DNA of 64,000 nt from Microbulbifer rhizosphaerae (lineage in GTDB: Bacteria; Pseudomonadota; Gammaproteobacteria; Pseudomonadales; Cellvibrionaceae). Each line of letters begins with the position of its first letter. Position 1 is the first letter of the stretch. The translations under genes were made by a program, and so were the position numbers. The stretch spans positions 62,001-126,000 of the forward strand of contig NZ_JACHWZ010000015.1 of assembly GCF_014191725.1 (NCBI RefSeq), given 5' to 3'. The notes below the pieces were generated by a model. The model saw only the letters and a list, made by a program, of their open reading frames with translations, made no database searches and was not told the DNA's origin. Of this stretch, positions 42,639 through 52,002 are shown piece by piece.

Positions 42639-42884
42639 CTAGCCTCCGGTTACCGGTGGGAAGAAAGCGACTTCATCGCCGTCGCGCACCGGTGTTGAAG
42701 ACGCGGCTATCTCCCGATTGACCGCCGCCTGAATATCCGCGGATTGCAGGGCAGCCCGCCAGTCCGGAAACAGGGTGCACAATTGCGCGCGCACCTCTTC
42801 CACACTGCCAGAAAATCCATGCAGTCGGTGTTCGGCGGTGCCGAGTTCGGCCCGCAGGCGGGCGAAAAACAGAACCTGAATCAC
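42639..42884 (-). CDS. moaD: molybdopterin synthase sulfur carrier subunit
   Basis: 81 residues with a ubiquitin-like fold pattern (VLFFARLRAELGTAEHRL, VNREIAASSTPVRDGDEVAF) and the essential C-terminal PVTGG, whose last Gly is activated as thiocarboxylate. Its start overlaps the moaC stop by one base. Confidence 0.95.
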   Translation of the reverse strand: MIQVLFFARLRAELGTAEHRLHGFSGSVEEVRAQLCTLFPDWRAALQSADIQAAVNREIAASSTPVRDGDEVAFFPPVTGG

Positions 42885-43396
42885 TATTCATCTCTCCTTA
42901 TTGAGCCCGCCTCGTTCGCGTCTTCGCGGCGCCACTCCCCGCGCTTGCCGCCGCTTTTTTTAAGCAGGCGCGTGGGACCTATGCACATGGCCGGGTCCAC
43001 TGCCTTGCACATGTCGTAGATGGTGAGCGCCGCCGCCATCGCCGCGGTCAGCGCCTCCATCTCCACGCCGGTTCTGCCCGCCAGGCGGCAGTAGCTTTCC
43101 ATCCGCACCCTGTTCTCATTGGGCAGAAGCTCAAACTGCACCTCCACTTTTGTGAGTGCGAGTGGGTGACACAGAGGAATCAGTTCCGCGGTTTTTTTTG
43201 CCGCCTGAATGCCGGCGATGCGGGCCACCGCCAGGGCGTCGCCTTTGCGGTGGCTGCCGTCCACCAGCAGTGCAAAAGCTTCGGCGCTCATGCTGACGGC
43301 GCTCTCGGCGCGGGCGCTGCGATCGGTCACGGCTTTGTCCATCACGTCCAGCATATTTGCTTCGCCGCGGGAATTGAGGTGAGTCAATTTACCCAT
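42884..43396 (-). CDS. moaC: cyclic pyranopterin monophosphate synthase
   Basis: 170 residues. Signature motifs: [60 protein letters not shown] and [11 protein letters not shown]. Converts the MoaA product to cyclic pyranopterin. The C-terminal tail of about 12 residues is extra. Confidence 0.96.
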   Translation of the reverse strand: MGKLTHLNSRGEANMLDVMDKAVTDRSARAESAVSMSAEAFALLVDGSHRKGDALAVARIAGIQAAKKTAELIPLCHPLALTKVEVQFELLPNENRVRMESYCRLAGRTGVEMEALTAAMAAALTIYDMCKAVDPAMCIGPTRLLKKSGGKRGEWRREDANEAGSIRRDE

Positions 43397-43400
43397 CGGC

Positions 43401-43940
43401 TTACCCCCTGGTGGCGCACACTGGCTGCGCGGGGCGAATGTGGGGTATGAAATTGCAGGGCCGGTGGCGCGCGTCCAGCTGCTCCAGCAGTATCTTTTCC
43501 CAGGCGGTGCGGCAGGCGCCGGTGGAGCCAGGCATACAGCAGATCAGGGTGCGATTCGCCAGCCCCGCCAGGGCGCGGGACTGCACTGTGGCACTGCCGA
43601 TATCCGCAAAGGAGATTTTCCGGAACAACTCGCCGAAGCCGTCCACGGTCTTGTCGAACAGTGGCTGCAACGCCTCCGGTGTCGAATCCCGCGCAGTAAA
43701 GCCGGTGCCACCGGTTACCAGCACTGCGTGAATATCTTCCTGTGCTATCCACCGGGAAACCTCGGCGCGCATTCGGTAGATATCGTCCGGCACTATCTTC
43801 CTGTCCGCCAGTTTGTGTCCCGTCGCCTGCAGAGCCTCCGCCAGATACTGGCCGGAGGTGTCGGTCTCATCGTTGCGAGTGTCGGATACCGTCAATACCG
43901 CGATATTGAGCGGAATAAAGTCCGCTGAAACGTGTGTCAT
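43401..43940 (-). CDS. moaB: molybdenum cofactor biosynthesis protein B
   Basis: 179 residues from ATG 43940; an upstream extension of the frame crosses the mobA stop region and is not used. MoaB/MogA fold: [58 protein letters not shown]. Adenylylates molybdopterin or has a related role; a separate mogA or moeA is not in the window. Four bases before moaC. Confidence 0.94.
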   Translation of the reverse strand: MTHVSADFIPLNIAVLTVSDTRNDETDTSGQYLAEALQATGHKLADRKIVPDDIYRMRAEVSRWIAQEDIHAVLVTGGTGFTARDSTPEALQPLFDKTVDGFGELFRKISFADIGSATVQSRALAGLANRTLICCMPGSTGACRTAWEKILLEQLDARHRPCNFIPHIRPAQPVCATRG

Positions 43941-43956
43941 AAGTGTTTCACCTGAA

Positions 43957-44523
43957 TCAAAAAACTGAATGTGTGAATTCCTGCGCGTACTGCGCTGGTG
44001 TATTGATATTGCCAAAGCTGCGCGCCGCCTCCGGCGGCTCCAGTTGCCGCGCAGCGGCGTGGCGCAACAGGGCGCTGATGCTGTTCGCCCCGCTGCCGCG
44101 CACGGCCCGGTGCAAAAAATCCTTCACATCGGGCGACAGCGGCAGCCAAAAGGGGAAATGGTGGCCGGCAAAATGACAGACGCGTGCGCTGCGCTCCCCC
44201 TCTTCGAGCAGCGGCGCGAGCAGCTCGGTGCGCAGCAGGGGCATATCCACCGGCATCACCAGCAGCCCCTGTGTCTCTACAATTCGCGCCACGGCGTAAA
44301 GTCCACCCAGGGGGCCCATGTCCGGAACCGGATCTACAATGCCGCCGGGCCTTGCGCCGCTGACCACCAGCTGCGCCAGCGGAAGCCCGCGCATCAGGCC
44401 CAGCGCGTGCTCGAGAAAACTGTCGCCGCCGGGCAGCGGCAGCAGCGCCTTGTCGCGCCCCATACGGCTGGAGCGGCCACCGGCCAGCACCACGCCGCAG
44501 CTTGTCACCGGGCTTTCGTCCAC
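43957..44523 (-). CDS. mobA: molybdenum cofactor guanylyltransferase
   Basis: 188 residues. Nucleotide-binding VVLAGGRSSRMGRDKALLP, metal site PVDMPLL, GPLGGLYAVARI and terminal FGNINTPAQY are all MobA signatures. Makes the bis-MGD cofactor required by NarG. Three bases after moaA. Confidence 0.95.
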   Translation of the reverse strand: MDESPVTSCGVVLAGGRSSRMGRDKALLPLPGGDSFLEHALGLMRGLPLAQLVVSGARPGGIVDPVPDMGPLGGLYAVARIVETQGLLVMPVDMPLLRTELLAPLLEEGERSARVCHFAGHHFPFWLPLSPDVKDFLHRAVRGSGANSISALLRHAAARQLEPPEAARSFGNINTPAQYAQEFTHSVF

Positions 44524-44526
44524 GGT

Positions 44527-45504
44527 TCAGCCGCCCAGCATCGCCAGGTTGCGGGTCGCCCCGGCCCGGCCGCCCGCCAATTGGTGGCCGGCAGTCTTGC
44601 CGCTCACCGCCGCCCGAATAAGTTCCGCCAGGGCCCGGTGGTCGCCGCCGACGATGGCCTCGCGCAGGTCGATGCCCTGCTCCGCAAACAGGCACAGGTG
44701 CAGCGCGCCCTGTGCGGACATGCGCAGGCGGTTGCAGTCCGCACAAAAATCCTTGCTGTAGGGGGTGATCAGTCCGATGCGGCCGGCGTAGTCCGGGTGC
44801 CGGTATTCCCGCGCCGGGCCGGCGCTGCGGTGTCGGGTCAGCCGTTCCCAGCCGTCCCGCAGCAACCGCTTTTCGATATCGCCGCCGGAGACGTGATTGC
44901 TGGCAAAAAAACTGCGGTTATCGCCGGTGCGCATCAATTCGATAAAGCGCAAGGTCACCGGCGTTGCCTGGACCCACTGGAGAAATTTGTGATATTCGCC
45001 CAGATTGTATTCCCGCAGCAGCACCGTGTTGACCTTGGTCTCGACGCCCAGCTCCAGGGCCCGCTCGATTCCGCGCAGCGCTTTTTCCAGCTTGTGGTGC
45101 CCGGTGATACGCTCGAACTGGTGCGGGTCCAGGCTGTCCACACTGACGTTGAGCTGGTCCAGGCCCGCGTCGCGCCAGCGGTCGATTTCACTGGCGAGCC
45201 TGTAGCCGTTGGAGGTGATGGCCACCCGGCGAATACCGGCGGCGCCGCTGGTTGCGGCAATAAGATCCGGCAGATCCCTGCGCAGGGAGGGTTCACCGCC
45301 GGTGATGCGGACTTTTTCCGTACCCAGGGAGGCGAAGGCGCGCACCACTGTGCGGACTTCGGCAACACTCAGGGGTCTTTTCCGCGCTTGCGCTCCTGTG
45401 CACTGGTAGCCATCCGGCAGGCAGTAATTGCAGCGGAAATTGCAAACATCGGTCACGGACAGACGCAGGTAAAAAAACCTGCGCCCAAATTCATCGGTTA
45501 ACAT
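44527..45504 (-). CDS. moaA: GTP 3',8-cyclase, radical SAM
   Basis: 325 residues. Radical SAM cluster CNFRCNYC near residue 17, RITGGEPSLRRDL, and the C-terminal second Fe-S cluster CADCNRLRMSAQGALHLC. Ends LAMLGG; the terminal double Gly is essential in MoaA. First gene of the moaA-mobA-moaB-moaC-moaD-moaE-modABC run. Confidence 0.96.
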   Translation of the reverse strand: MLTDEFGRRFFYLRLSVTDVCNFRCNYCLPDGYQCTGAQARKRPLSVAEVRTVVRAFASLGTEKVRITGGEPSLRRDLPDLIAATSGAAGIRRVAITSNGYRLASEIDRWRDAGLDQLNVSVDSLDPHQFERITGHHKLEKALRGIERALELGVETKVNTVLLREYNLGEYHKFLQWVQATPVTLRFIELMRTGDNRSFFASNHVSGGDIEKRLLRDGWERLTRHRSAGPAREYRHPDYAGRIGLITPYSKDFCADCNRLRMSAQGALHLCLFAEQGIDLREAIVGGDHRALAELIRAAVSGKTAGHQLAGGRAGATRNLAMLGG

Positions 45505-45691
45505 TAAACGCCTTTCCAGTTGCGGGAGGCCGGCCGGTTTCCCGGGCGCCCCTGGTGGCCGGCAGTGTCGGCCACGGCCCCCACACCATACGCTGGGCGC
45601 TTAGGCATGGGGGCTCGGTGTTTAAACTCTTTGCAGTGTATCAGCGGGCGATTGTGTTGCACGGGGGCAAAGGTGGTACTCCCTTTGTCTG
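45505..45691. other. moaA leader region
   Basis: 187 bases between the porin stop and moaA start on the same strand. GC-rich inverted segments (GTGGCCGGCAGTGTCGGCCA, 45554-45573) can fold, but I could not recognise the Moco riboswitch consensus. A minus-strand frame of 71 codons through it lacks support as a gene. Confidence 0.35.
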
Positions 45692-46903
45692 TCAGAAGGA
45701 TGCCGTGAGCATCAGCCACAGCTTATCGGTATCGACACTGTAAGCGTCGGCTCTGTAGCTGGCGTATTTGACCGTCGCCGATAACTGTTCGGTCAATTTG
45801 CGGCTGTAGCCGAGGTCCCACTCGCTGCCCCAGTCGGCGGAGGTCTCCACTGCGGAAAACCGGTGGTAGGTGGCACTCAGGGTCCCGCCGGCCAGCTTGC
45901 CGGCCGCGCCCAGGTACAGGTCCTCGATGCCGTCCGCGGGAGTGGACAGGAACTGGTCGGCAAAGCCCTGGAATTTGTGCAGGGTGGCCAGCGGCGTGGA
46001 GAATCCCACTCCGTTGTCCGCTCCCAGTTCTTCATAGCCGAGGCGAACATTGACCGGTCCGAAATCCGTATCCAGTTCAGCGAGGTAATAGGGTGCGCTG
46101 TAGTCGAGGCCGCTGTCCCCGGCCTCCGTCTGGCGGGCGTAGCCCAGCTGCGCGTTGACCCGCCCGAATGCACCGCTATAACGCAGCGCGAGGGTGCGGC
46201 TGGAGGCATCGACGGCGTGCTCCAGCTGGAGATCCACAGCCAGGAAAACCAGTTTGTGATTTTCCGTCAGGGGATAACCGGTGCGGAAGATCTGTATATC
46301 CCCTTCCAGGTTTCCCTGTTCGCTATCCTCGCCGAAAATTCGGTTGACGTTGTAGATATAGCTGTAGTCCAGCTGCAGCGCGCCGTCGCGCCCGTAGCGA
46401 AACCGGTAGCCGTCGAAGGTCTGCTCGTTCTGGCGCCAGGCAACACCGCCGACGAAACGCTGGTCGTCCAGCACTATACGCTGCCGCCCCGCCGTAGCCT
46501 TGAAAGTCCCGTTGCCGTACTGCAGATAGGCCTGGTTCACCTCTGTCCCCAGCGGATCGGCGACTACCGGATAATCGGTCTGTCCGTTGGTGGTTGAGTT
46601 GTAATTGTCCTGCCCTATTGCGCTTACGTCGTCCATTTCGATCATTGCGCTGAATCCGCGGTAATTTCCGCTCTGCCAACTCACGCGCGTTCTCAGGGTG
46701 GATGCGGTGGCGTCGTTGGACAGGTTGTCCCGATCGACGCTCTCCGCGCGATAGCGCAGATTGATCGCCAGGTCGCCGTTTTGCACGGCACTGGAAAACG
46801 TCTGCGCGGTGTCGGTGTCTTCGGCGCTGGCGTGCGAAGAGGCCACACCGCTCGCGCACAGTAATGCGCTACAAACAAGGCTGGGGAATTTCTGTGTAAT
46901 CAT
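45692..46903 (-). CDS. outer-membrane beta-barrel (alginate export family/porin-like)
   Basis: 403 residues from ATG 46903 (AGAGGA upstream). Signal peptide about 1-28, then alternating strands: INLRYRAESVDRDNLSNDA, STLRTRVSWQSGNYRGFSAM, FKATAGRQRIVLDDQRFVGG, with terminal aromatic F in WLMLTASF as required for outer-membrane assembly. The pattern RQRIVLDDQRFVG is typical of the alginate_exp barrel family, which also contains porins not related to alginate. Here it sits between Moco and nitrate-transport genes, so a nitrate, nitrite or molybdate porin role is possible (inference). Confidence 0.82.
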   Translation of the reverse strand: MITQKFPSLVCSALLCASGVASSHASAEDTDTAQTFSSAVQNGDLAINLRYRAESVDRDNLSNDATASTLRTRVSWQSGNYRGFSAMIEMDDVSAIGQDNYNSTTNGQTDYPVVADPLGTEVNQAYLQYGNGTFKATAGRQRIVLDDQRFVGGVAWRQNEQTFDGYRFRYGRDGALQLDYSYIYNVNRIFGEDSEQGNLEGDIQIFRTGYPLTENHKLVFLAVDLQLEHAVDASSRTLALRYSGAFGRVNAQLGYARQTEAGDSGLDYSAPYYLAELDTDFGPVNVRLGYEELGADNGVGFSTPLATLHKFQGFADQFLSTPADGIEDLYLGAAGKLAGGTLSATYHRFSAVETSADWGSEWDLGYSRKLTEQLSATVKYASYRADAYSVDTDKLWLMLTASF

Positions 46904-47048
46904 TCTCTGGTCCTCTGCAACCGTTTGGGAATTCTGCACGACAAGTTACAGCGTCAGGTAAAACAGTGAAAACCTGCCCCATCCTTCCCATCGCGGTGGA
47001 ACTGCCACCTGCCGGTGCACAGAGCTAATACCAAATGGCTGGAGGGCA

Positions 47049-48335
47049 TTACCCGAAAGGGGTGTCCTCCCGGTGCAGAAAATTGTGCTGCCTGGCAAAT
47101 TCGAGGCGCTGCAAGGCGCGCTCCCGTTGCAGGGCCAGATACATCGCCAGCATGCATACCGCGAGCACGCTGTAGAGCAGCATAAAGGCAGCGCTGTGAA
47201 TACCCACAATATCCTGGGCGATACCAAACATGACCGGGAGACTGAAGCCTCCCAGGGCGCCGATCGTGGCCACGGTACCGCCGACGCTGCCCATGTAGCG
47301 GGGATAATTGTCGTAGACGATCTTGTACACAGAGGCGCGTCCGAACCCCTGGGCGATGCCGATCACCAGGATCAACAGCGTGAAGAGTTCGATACCCACT
47401 TCGAGTTCGATCTGCACGTCCCGCTCGATGCCGTGAATGGTCATGCTGGTGGGCGGATAACTGAGGAAGAAGAGGCACACCAGGCAGGTCCAGAAGACAC
47501 TCCAGTTGACAGCGCGGGCACCATAGCGGTCGGCAAACCAGCCTCCCAAAGCGCGCACCGTACTGGACAGCGCCACAAACAGCAGCGTAAGGGCCATCGC
47601 CGTTTGCGTGGAAACCCCGTAGGCATCCAGGTAGTACTGGGGCAACCAGAGCAGCAGCGCGAGAAAACTGCCGAAGACAAAATAGTAATAGAGCCCGAAG
47701 CGCCACACCCTGATTTCGGATAAGGGGCGCAGGTGAAATTCCAGTTCAGGCCGGCGCCGGCTGCGCATGTAAGGTATCTCCTCCGGCGCCCAGTACGCGA
47801 ACAGCAGGATCGCGATAAACATCGCGGCGCCGTACACCGGCCCCACCATCTCCCTCCCCAACCAGTTTTCAATGGCCGGCGCCAGTGCCAGCGTGACGGC
47901 GGCGCCGGCATTGCCGGCACCGAATATTCCCATGGCAGTGCCCTGCCGGCGCCGATCGAACCAGGGGTTGATATAGCGGATTCCCGAGACAAAGGCGGTA
48001 CCGGAAATACCCAGCCACAACCCCGCCAGCAAATGGCCGGAGTAACTGTGAACACGGGGAAGCAGCAGCAGAATAGGCAACAGCAACAACGCCTGCGCCA
48101 GGATTATTTTCTTTGCGGAAAGCCGCTCCGCCAGCAGCCCAACGGGAAACCGCAACAGGGCGCCGCTCAGCATGGGGGCTGCCAGTAGCACACCGAATTC
48201 GGTCGCGGATAGATTCAACTGTTCGCGAATGGACACCCCCAGCACCGCATACAGGGTCCAGACGGAAAAGTTGGCAGCAAACATGGCGGTGGCGGACACA
48301 AGAGCCCGGCCGGCGAGCTGTTCGGTGTATTGCAT
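47049..48335 (-). CDS. NarK/NasA-type nitrate/nitrite MFS transporter (NarK1-like)
   Basis: 428 residues from ATG 48335 (GGGA upstream). Twelve membrane helices. The two nitrate-signature regions are GIFGAGNAGAAVTLALAP and SVGGTVATIGALGGFSLP; substrate arginines in LRFPVGLL and SSTVRALGGWFADRYG. Lacks the long central loop of NarK2. It is divergent from the second transporter gene, sharing a control region with NarL-like heptamers. Likely moves nitrate in with protons (NarK1) or exchanges it for nitrite. Confidence 0.88.
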   Translation of the reverse strand: MQYTEQLAGRALVSATAMFAANFSVWTLYAVLGVSIREQLNLSATEFGVLLAAPMLSGALLRFPVGLLAERLSAKKIILAQALLLLPILLLLPRVHSYSGHLLAGLWLGISGTAFVSGIRYINPWFDRRRQGTAMGIFGAGNAGAAVTLALAPAIENWLGREMVGPVYGAAMFIAILLFAYWAPEEIPYMRSRRRPELEFHLRPLSEIRVWRFGLYYYFVFGSFLALLLWLPQYYLDAYGVSTQTAMALTLLFVALSSTVRALGGWFADRYGARAVNWSVFWTCLVCLFFLSYPPTSMTIHGIERDVQIELEVGIELFTLLILVIGIAQGFGRASVYKIVYDNYPRYMGSVGGTVATIGALGGFSLPVMFGIAQDIVGIHSAAFMLLYSVLAVCMLAMYLALQRERALQRLEFARQHNFLHREDTPFG

Positions 48336-48563
48336 AATAAATCCCGGTTTTACCGCCTGGAATTCTACGCAATCCCGCCTCTCTTCTGCGCCGCTCCGTC
48401 CCAACTACCCACAAAAACATCGGCGCTGTAAACAGTGCGGACCAGCTACCACCAACGGGGTAGACGGCCGGTGGAATCACCGGGATCACCGCCGCCCCGC
48501 CGTTCGCCGCGACTACCGGGCGGAGGTAGGTGGCCGCACTTTGCTGTTTTTTTCCGGCAAAAC

Positions 48564-48625
48564 TACCACTCCTGTCCGCTGTTCGGGAGCGGGCCCACTT
48601 TTAAACTGTGCGTCAATAATTGGTA
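48564..48625. promoter_or_regulatory. NarL-type heptamers between the two narK genes
   Basis: TACCACT (48564-48570) and, inverted, ATTGGTA (48619-48625, i.e. TACCAAT) match the NarL/NarP heptamer TACYNMT. Further TACC-type heptamers occur between 48410 and 48530. The whole 320-base divergent region (48336-48656) contains no gene. No good FNR/Anr box was found there. Confidence 0.5.
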
Positions 48626-48656
48626 GCTAACGGGCGGACAAGCCGAAGGAGTTGTC

Positions 48657-50132
48657 ATGACCACATCCAGCGGGCTCAATTTTTTTAAATGGCACGATCC
48701 AAAGATAAAGACACTGCATATCACCTGGTTTGCTTTTTTCCTCACGTTCGTCGTCTGGTTCAGCCATGCGCCGCTGATGGTCTTTATCAAGGAAGCTTTC
48801 GATCTCAGTAGCCAGCAGGTAAAGGCGCTGCTAATCCTCAACGTGGCACTGACCATCCCGGCACGCATCGTGATCGGCATGCTGGTGGACAGGTTCGGGC
48901 CGCGCCTGGTGTACAGCGGGCTGCTGGTAACGTCATCCGTTATCTGCCTGGGTTTCGCCACCGCCGACAGTTATCGGGCCCTGGCCCTGTTCCGCTTCCT
49001 GCTCGGATTTGTGGGCGCAGGCTTTGTGATCGGTATCCGCATGGTGGGCGAGTGGTTCCCAGCCCGGCAAGTGGGACTCGCCGAGGGCATTTACGGCGGC
49101 TGGGGCAATTTCGGTTCCGCTGCCGGTGCCATGACCCTGCCCGCGGTGGCGCTGATGTTCGGCGGCGAAGACGGCTGGCGCTATGCGCTGGGACTGACCG
49201 GTGTCGTCGCCGGCCTGTACGGCCTTCTCTACTATCGCATCGCGCGCGACACCCCCAAGGGTTCCACCTACTTCAAGCCCAGGAAGAGTGGCGGACTGGA
49301 AGTCAGCAGCAAAAAAGACCTGTATTTCTATCTGGCAATGAACGTCCCCATGTACCTGGCCCTGGCCATCCTGGCATACAAACTGTCTCCCGCCGGCGTC
49401 GGCCTGCTGTCCGGGAGCACCACCTATATTCTGTGGATATTGTTGCTGGTCCTCTTCGCCTTCCAGACCCGGCAGATCTGGCTGGTGAATCGGGAGCATC
49501 TGCAGCAGGGCGTGCCGGAGCTGGAAAAATATCAGTTCAAGCAGGTGGCCATTCTCGACCTGGCCTACTTCGTCACCTTCGGCTCCGAGCTCGCGGTGGT
49601 GTCCATGCTGCCTTTGTTTTTCCTTGAGACATTCTCCGGTCTCAGCGCCGTCCAGGCGGGCCTGCTGGCCTCCGGTTTCGCCTTTATGAACCTGGTCTCC
49701 CGCCCCACCGGCGGCCACTTCAGCGATAAGCTGGGACGCCGCCGCAGCCTGATGTTCCTGATTTCCGGGCTGGCCGTCGGCTATCTGATACTGAGCCAGA
49801 TCGACAGCGGCTGGTGGGTATCGCTGGCGGTACTGGCGACCATGGCCTGCTCCTTCTTCGTACAGGCGGGGGAAGGTGCGGTATTTGCGATAGTGCCACT
49901 GATCAAACGCCGTATGACCGGACAGATCGCGGGCATGGCTGGTGCCTACGGCAATGTGGGTGCAGTCACCTATCTCACCGCCTTGTCCTACGTGGACTAC
50001 AGCACTTTTTTCCTGATCATCGCCGCCTCCGCCGCGCTGGTCGTTTTCGCCTGTGCGTTTATCGAGGAGCCCAGGGGCAAGATCGCGGAAGTGCTGCCCG
50101 ACGGCACGGTGCAGCTGATCAGCGTGGAGTGA
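48657..50132 (+). CDS. NarK/NasA-type nitrate/nitrite MFS transporter (NarK2-like)
   Basis: 491 residues with AAGGAG before the ATG. Twelve helices and a hydrophilic loop in the middle. Motifs: [56 protein letters not shown] (nitrate signature 1) and [19 protein letters not shown] (signature 2). The substrate arginines are in IPARIVIG and [17 protein letters not shown]. Probably nitrate/nitrite antiport. First gene of a plus-strand set with the phosphatase-kinase gene 9 bases downstream. Confidence 0.92.
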   Translation: MTTSSGLNFFKWHDPKIKTLHITWFAFFLTFVVWFSHAPLMVFIKEAFDLSSQQVKALLILNVALTIPARIVIGMLVDRFGPRLVYSGLLVTSSVICLGFATADSYRALALFRFLLGFVGAGFVIGIRMVGEWFPARQVGLAEGIYGGWGNFGSAAGAMTLPAVALMFGGEDGWRYALGLTGVVAGLYGLLYYRIARDTPKGSTYFKPRKSGGLEVSSKKDLYFYLAMNVPMYLALAILAYKLSPAGVGLLSGSTTYILWILLLVLFAFQTRQIWLVNREHLQQGVPELEKYQFKQVAILDLAYFVTFGSELAVVSMLPLFFLETFSGLSAVQAGLLASGFAFMNLVSRPTGGHFSDKLGRRRSLMFLISGLAVGYLILSQIDSGWWVSLAVLATMACSFFVQAGEGAVFAIVPLIKRRMTGQIAGMAGAYGNVGAVTYLTALSYVDYSTFFLIIAASAALVVFACAFIEEPRGKIAEVLPDGTVQLISVE

Positions 50133-50141
50133 TCCGATTCC

Positions 50142-51914
50142 ATGGCCGCGCCGGTGAACAACAGTACTGCCACCGAGAGCGAACAGCGCGGACGGCTGCA
50201 ACTGGCCGCGGGTATTTGCAGCCGCGCCGGGTGCAAGCCGCAGAATGAGGATTCGGCGGTTTTCCACTGGCCGGCAGACCCGCACCTGCAGGACTACCTG
50301 GGCGCTGTGGCCGCGGTGGCGGACGGGGTCAGTTCCGCCGAGGCCGGCGCCCTGGCCAGCTGTATGGCCACCAGCCAATTTGTCGGCGACTACTACAGCG
50401 CGCCGGACACCTGGTCCGCTGCGCGTGCGGGTCAACGGGCGCTCGCCTCCATCAACAGCAAACTCTACCGCAGCAGCCACGACTACCCGCGGGAGGAAAA
50501 AGGTTTTCTGTGCACTTTTTCCGCCCTGGTTTTCAAGTCCCGCACCGCTCATTTTTTTCATATAGGCGATAGCCGCATCCACCTGTTGAGGGGCGGCAAA
50601 CTGGAGTGCCTGACCCGCGATCACAGCGTCGCCCTCGGGCATCGCCAGAGTATGCTGTCCCGGGCCCTTGGCATGGATACCGGGCTGCAGGTGGATTACG
50701 GCAGGATCACAATGGAGCGGGACGACCGCTTTCTACTGACCAGCGACGGGGTGCACGATTTTGTTCCCCGGGAAGTCCTGGCGGACATCCTGCAGCGTGA
50801 GGAACTGGAAGAAGGCGAAATGGCCGAAACCCTGGTCCGCCTCGCCGAAGAAAACGGCAGTGACGACAACCTGACAGCGGTGGTCGTTTCGGTCCGCGGC
50901 CTTCCGGATGCGACCCTGGATGAATACAGCCACAAAATCGCACGCCTGCCTTTTCCCCCGCCGCTGACCCCGGGTATGATCCTGGACAGCTTTGCTGTCG
51001 AGCGGGAAATTTTTTCTTCACAGCGCAGCCAGCTCTACCTGGTGCGGGACACCCACACCGGGGCGGCACTGGTAATGAAAACCCCCTCGATCAACTACGA
51101 AGACGACATCCACTATATCGACCGCTTCGTGCAGGAGGAGTGGATAGGCCTGCGTATCCACAGCGAGCGGGTGGTACGCGTATTTCGCCAGAAGCGGCCC
51201 AGAACTGCGCTCTATTACCTGATGGAATATATCGAAGGTTGCACCCTGGAAACCTGGATTGAGCGCCACCGCTTTCCGAAACCGGCGGAGGCATTCCGTA
51301 TCGTCAGACAGATCGCCGAAGGATTGCAAGCCTTCCACGACCGGGAAACCATCCACCAGGACCTCAAGCCCGCCAACATCATGATCGACGGAAAGGGCGG
51401 GGTTAAAATCGTGGATTTCGGTTCCGTGTATGTGGCGGGCAGCGCGGAAATTTTCCGCCCACTGGAACATCCCGGAGCGCTGGGCACCGCTTCCTATTCG
51501 GACCCCCATTACCTGATGGGCCGCAACACGGCGATCCAGGGCGATATCTACGCCCTGGCCACCATCGCCTACGAGATGTTTACCGGCGAGCTGCCCTATG
51601 GCGAGGAGATCAATGAGTGCCGCTCTCTGGTGGACTACGAGCAATTGCGCTACCGCAGCGCGGCCCAGTTCAATCCGGTAATTCCCATCTGGTTCGACCG
51701 TACCCTGGAGAGGGGCTGCGCCGTCGATCTGGAAAAGCGCTACCACACCATTGCCGGGTTCATTGCCGATCTCGGCAACCCCAACCCCGAATACCTGCGC
51801 GACGACCCGTCCGAATACAAGAGCCGGAATGCGTCGCTGTTCTGGAAAATCCTCTCCGGCCTGTGGATCGTCACGCTGCTGGCCGTTATTGCGTTGTTTT
51901 CCACCGGAGAGTAA
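50142..51914 (+). CDS. bifunctional PP2C phosphatase / Ser-Thr kinase, membrane-anchored
   Basis: 590 residues. N-terminal PP2C domain (about 20-255): VAAVADGVSSAEAG, FFHIGDSRIHLLRG, LTSDGVHDFVPR and NGSDDNLTAVVV. C-terminal kinase domain (about 285-545): ALVMKTPSINYED with the ATP-binding Lys, HQDLKPANIMIDGKGG as catalytic loop (HQD, so a non-RD kinase), and KIVDFGSVYVAG. One terminal transmembrane helix (about 565-585). This fusion often accompanies nitrate-assimilation transporters; here it follows NarK2 by 9 bases, implying a role in nitrate transport or signalling. Substrates unknown. Confidence 0.9.
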   Translation: MAAPVNNSTATESEQRGRLQLAAGICSRAGCKPQNEDSAVFHWPADPHLQDYLGAVAAVADGVSSAEAGALASCMATSQFVGDYYSAPDTWSAARAGQRALASINSKLYRSSHDYPREEKGFLCTFSALVFKSRTAHFFHIGDSRIHLLRGGKLECLTRDHSVALGHRQSMLSRALGMDTGLQVDYGRITMERDDRFLLTSDGVHDFVPREVLADILQREELEEGEMAETLVRLAEENGSDDNLTAVVVSVRGLPDATLDEYSHKIARLPFPPPLTPGMILDSFAVEREIFSSQRSQLYLVRDTHTGAALVMKTPSINYEDDIHYIDRFVQEEWIGLRIHSERVVRVFRQKRPRTALYYLMEYIEGCTLETWIERHRFPKPAEAFRIVRQIAEGLQAFHDRETIHQDLKPANIMIDGKGGVKIVDFGSVYVAGSAEIFRPLEHPGALGTASYSDPHYLMGRNTAIQGDIYALATIAYEMFTGELPYGEEINECRSLVDYEQLRYRSAAQFNPVIPIWFDRTLERGCAVDLEKRYHTIAGFIADLGNPNPEYLRDDPSEYKSRNASLFWKILSGLWIVTLLAVIALFSTGE

Positions 51915-51928
51915 TTGGTCCCCGCCCA

Positions 51929-51942
51929 CTGATCTGGATCAA
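51929..51942 (+). promoter_or_regulatory. FNR/Anr box
   Basis: CTGATCTGGATCAA differs from the FNR/Anr consensus TTGAT-N4-ATCAA in only the first base. It lies about 60 bases upstream of the universal stress protein gene, the usual place for anaerobic activation. Confidence 0.65.
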
Positions 51943-52002
51943 GAAGTCGCGAGCAGTTAGCGTTAGATTCAATGGGAAAACCGTACCTATAAGGATGATC
52001 CA

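Noticed and set aside
45505..45691. Moco riboswitch before moaA
   Set aside because: The leader is GC-rich and can fold, but the conserved Moco-riboswitch blocks could not be recognised by eye; a covariance-model search would decide.
45504..45719. 71-codon frame upstream of moaA
   Set aside because: Overlaps the end of the porin gene and has no domain or convincing start; treated as leader DNA.
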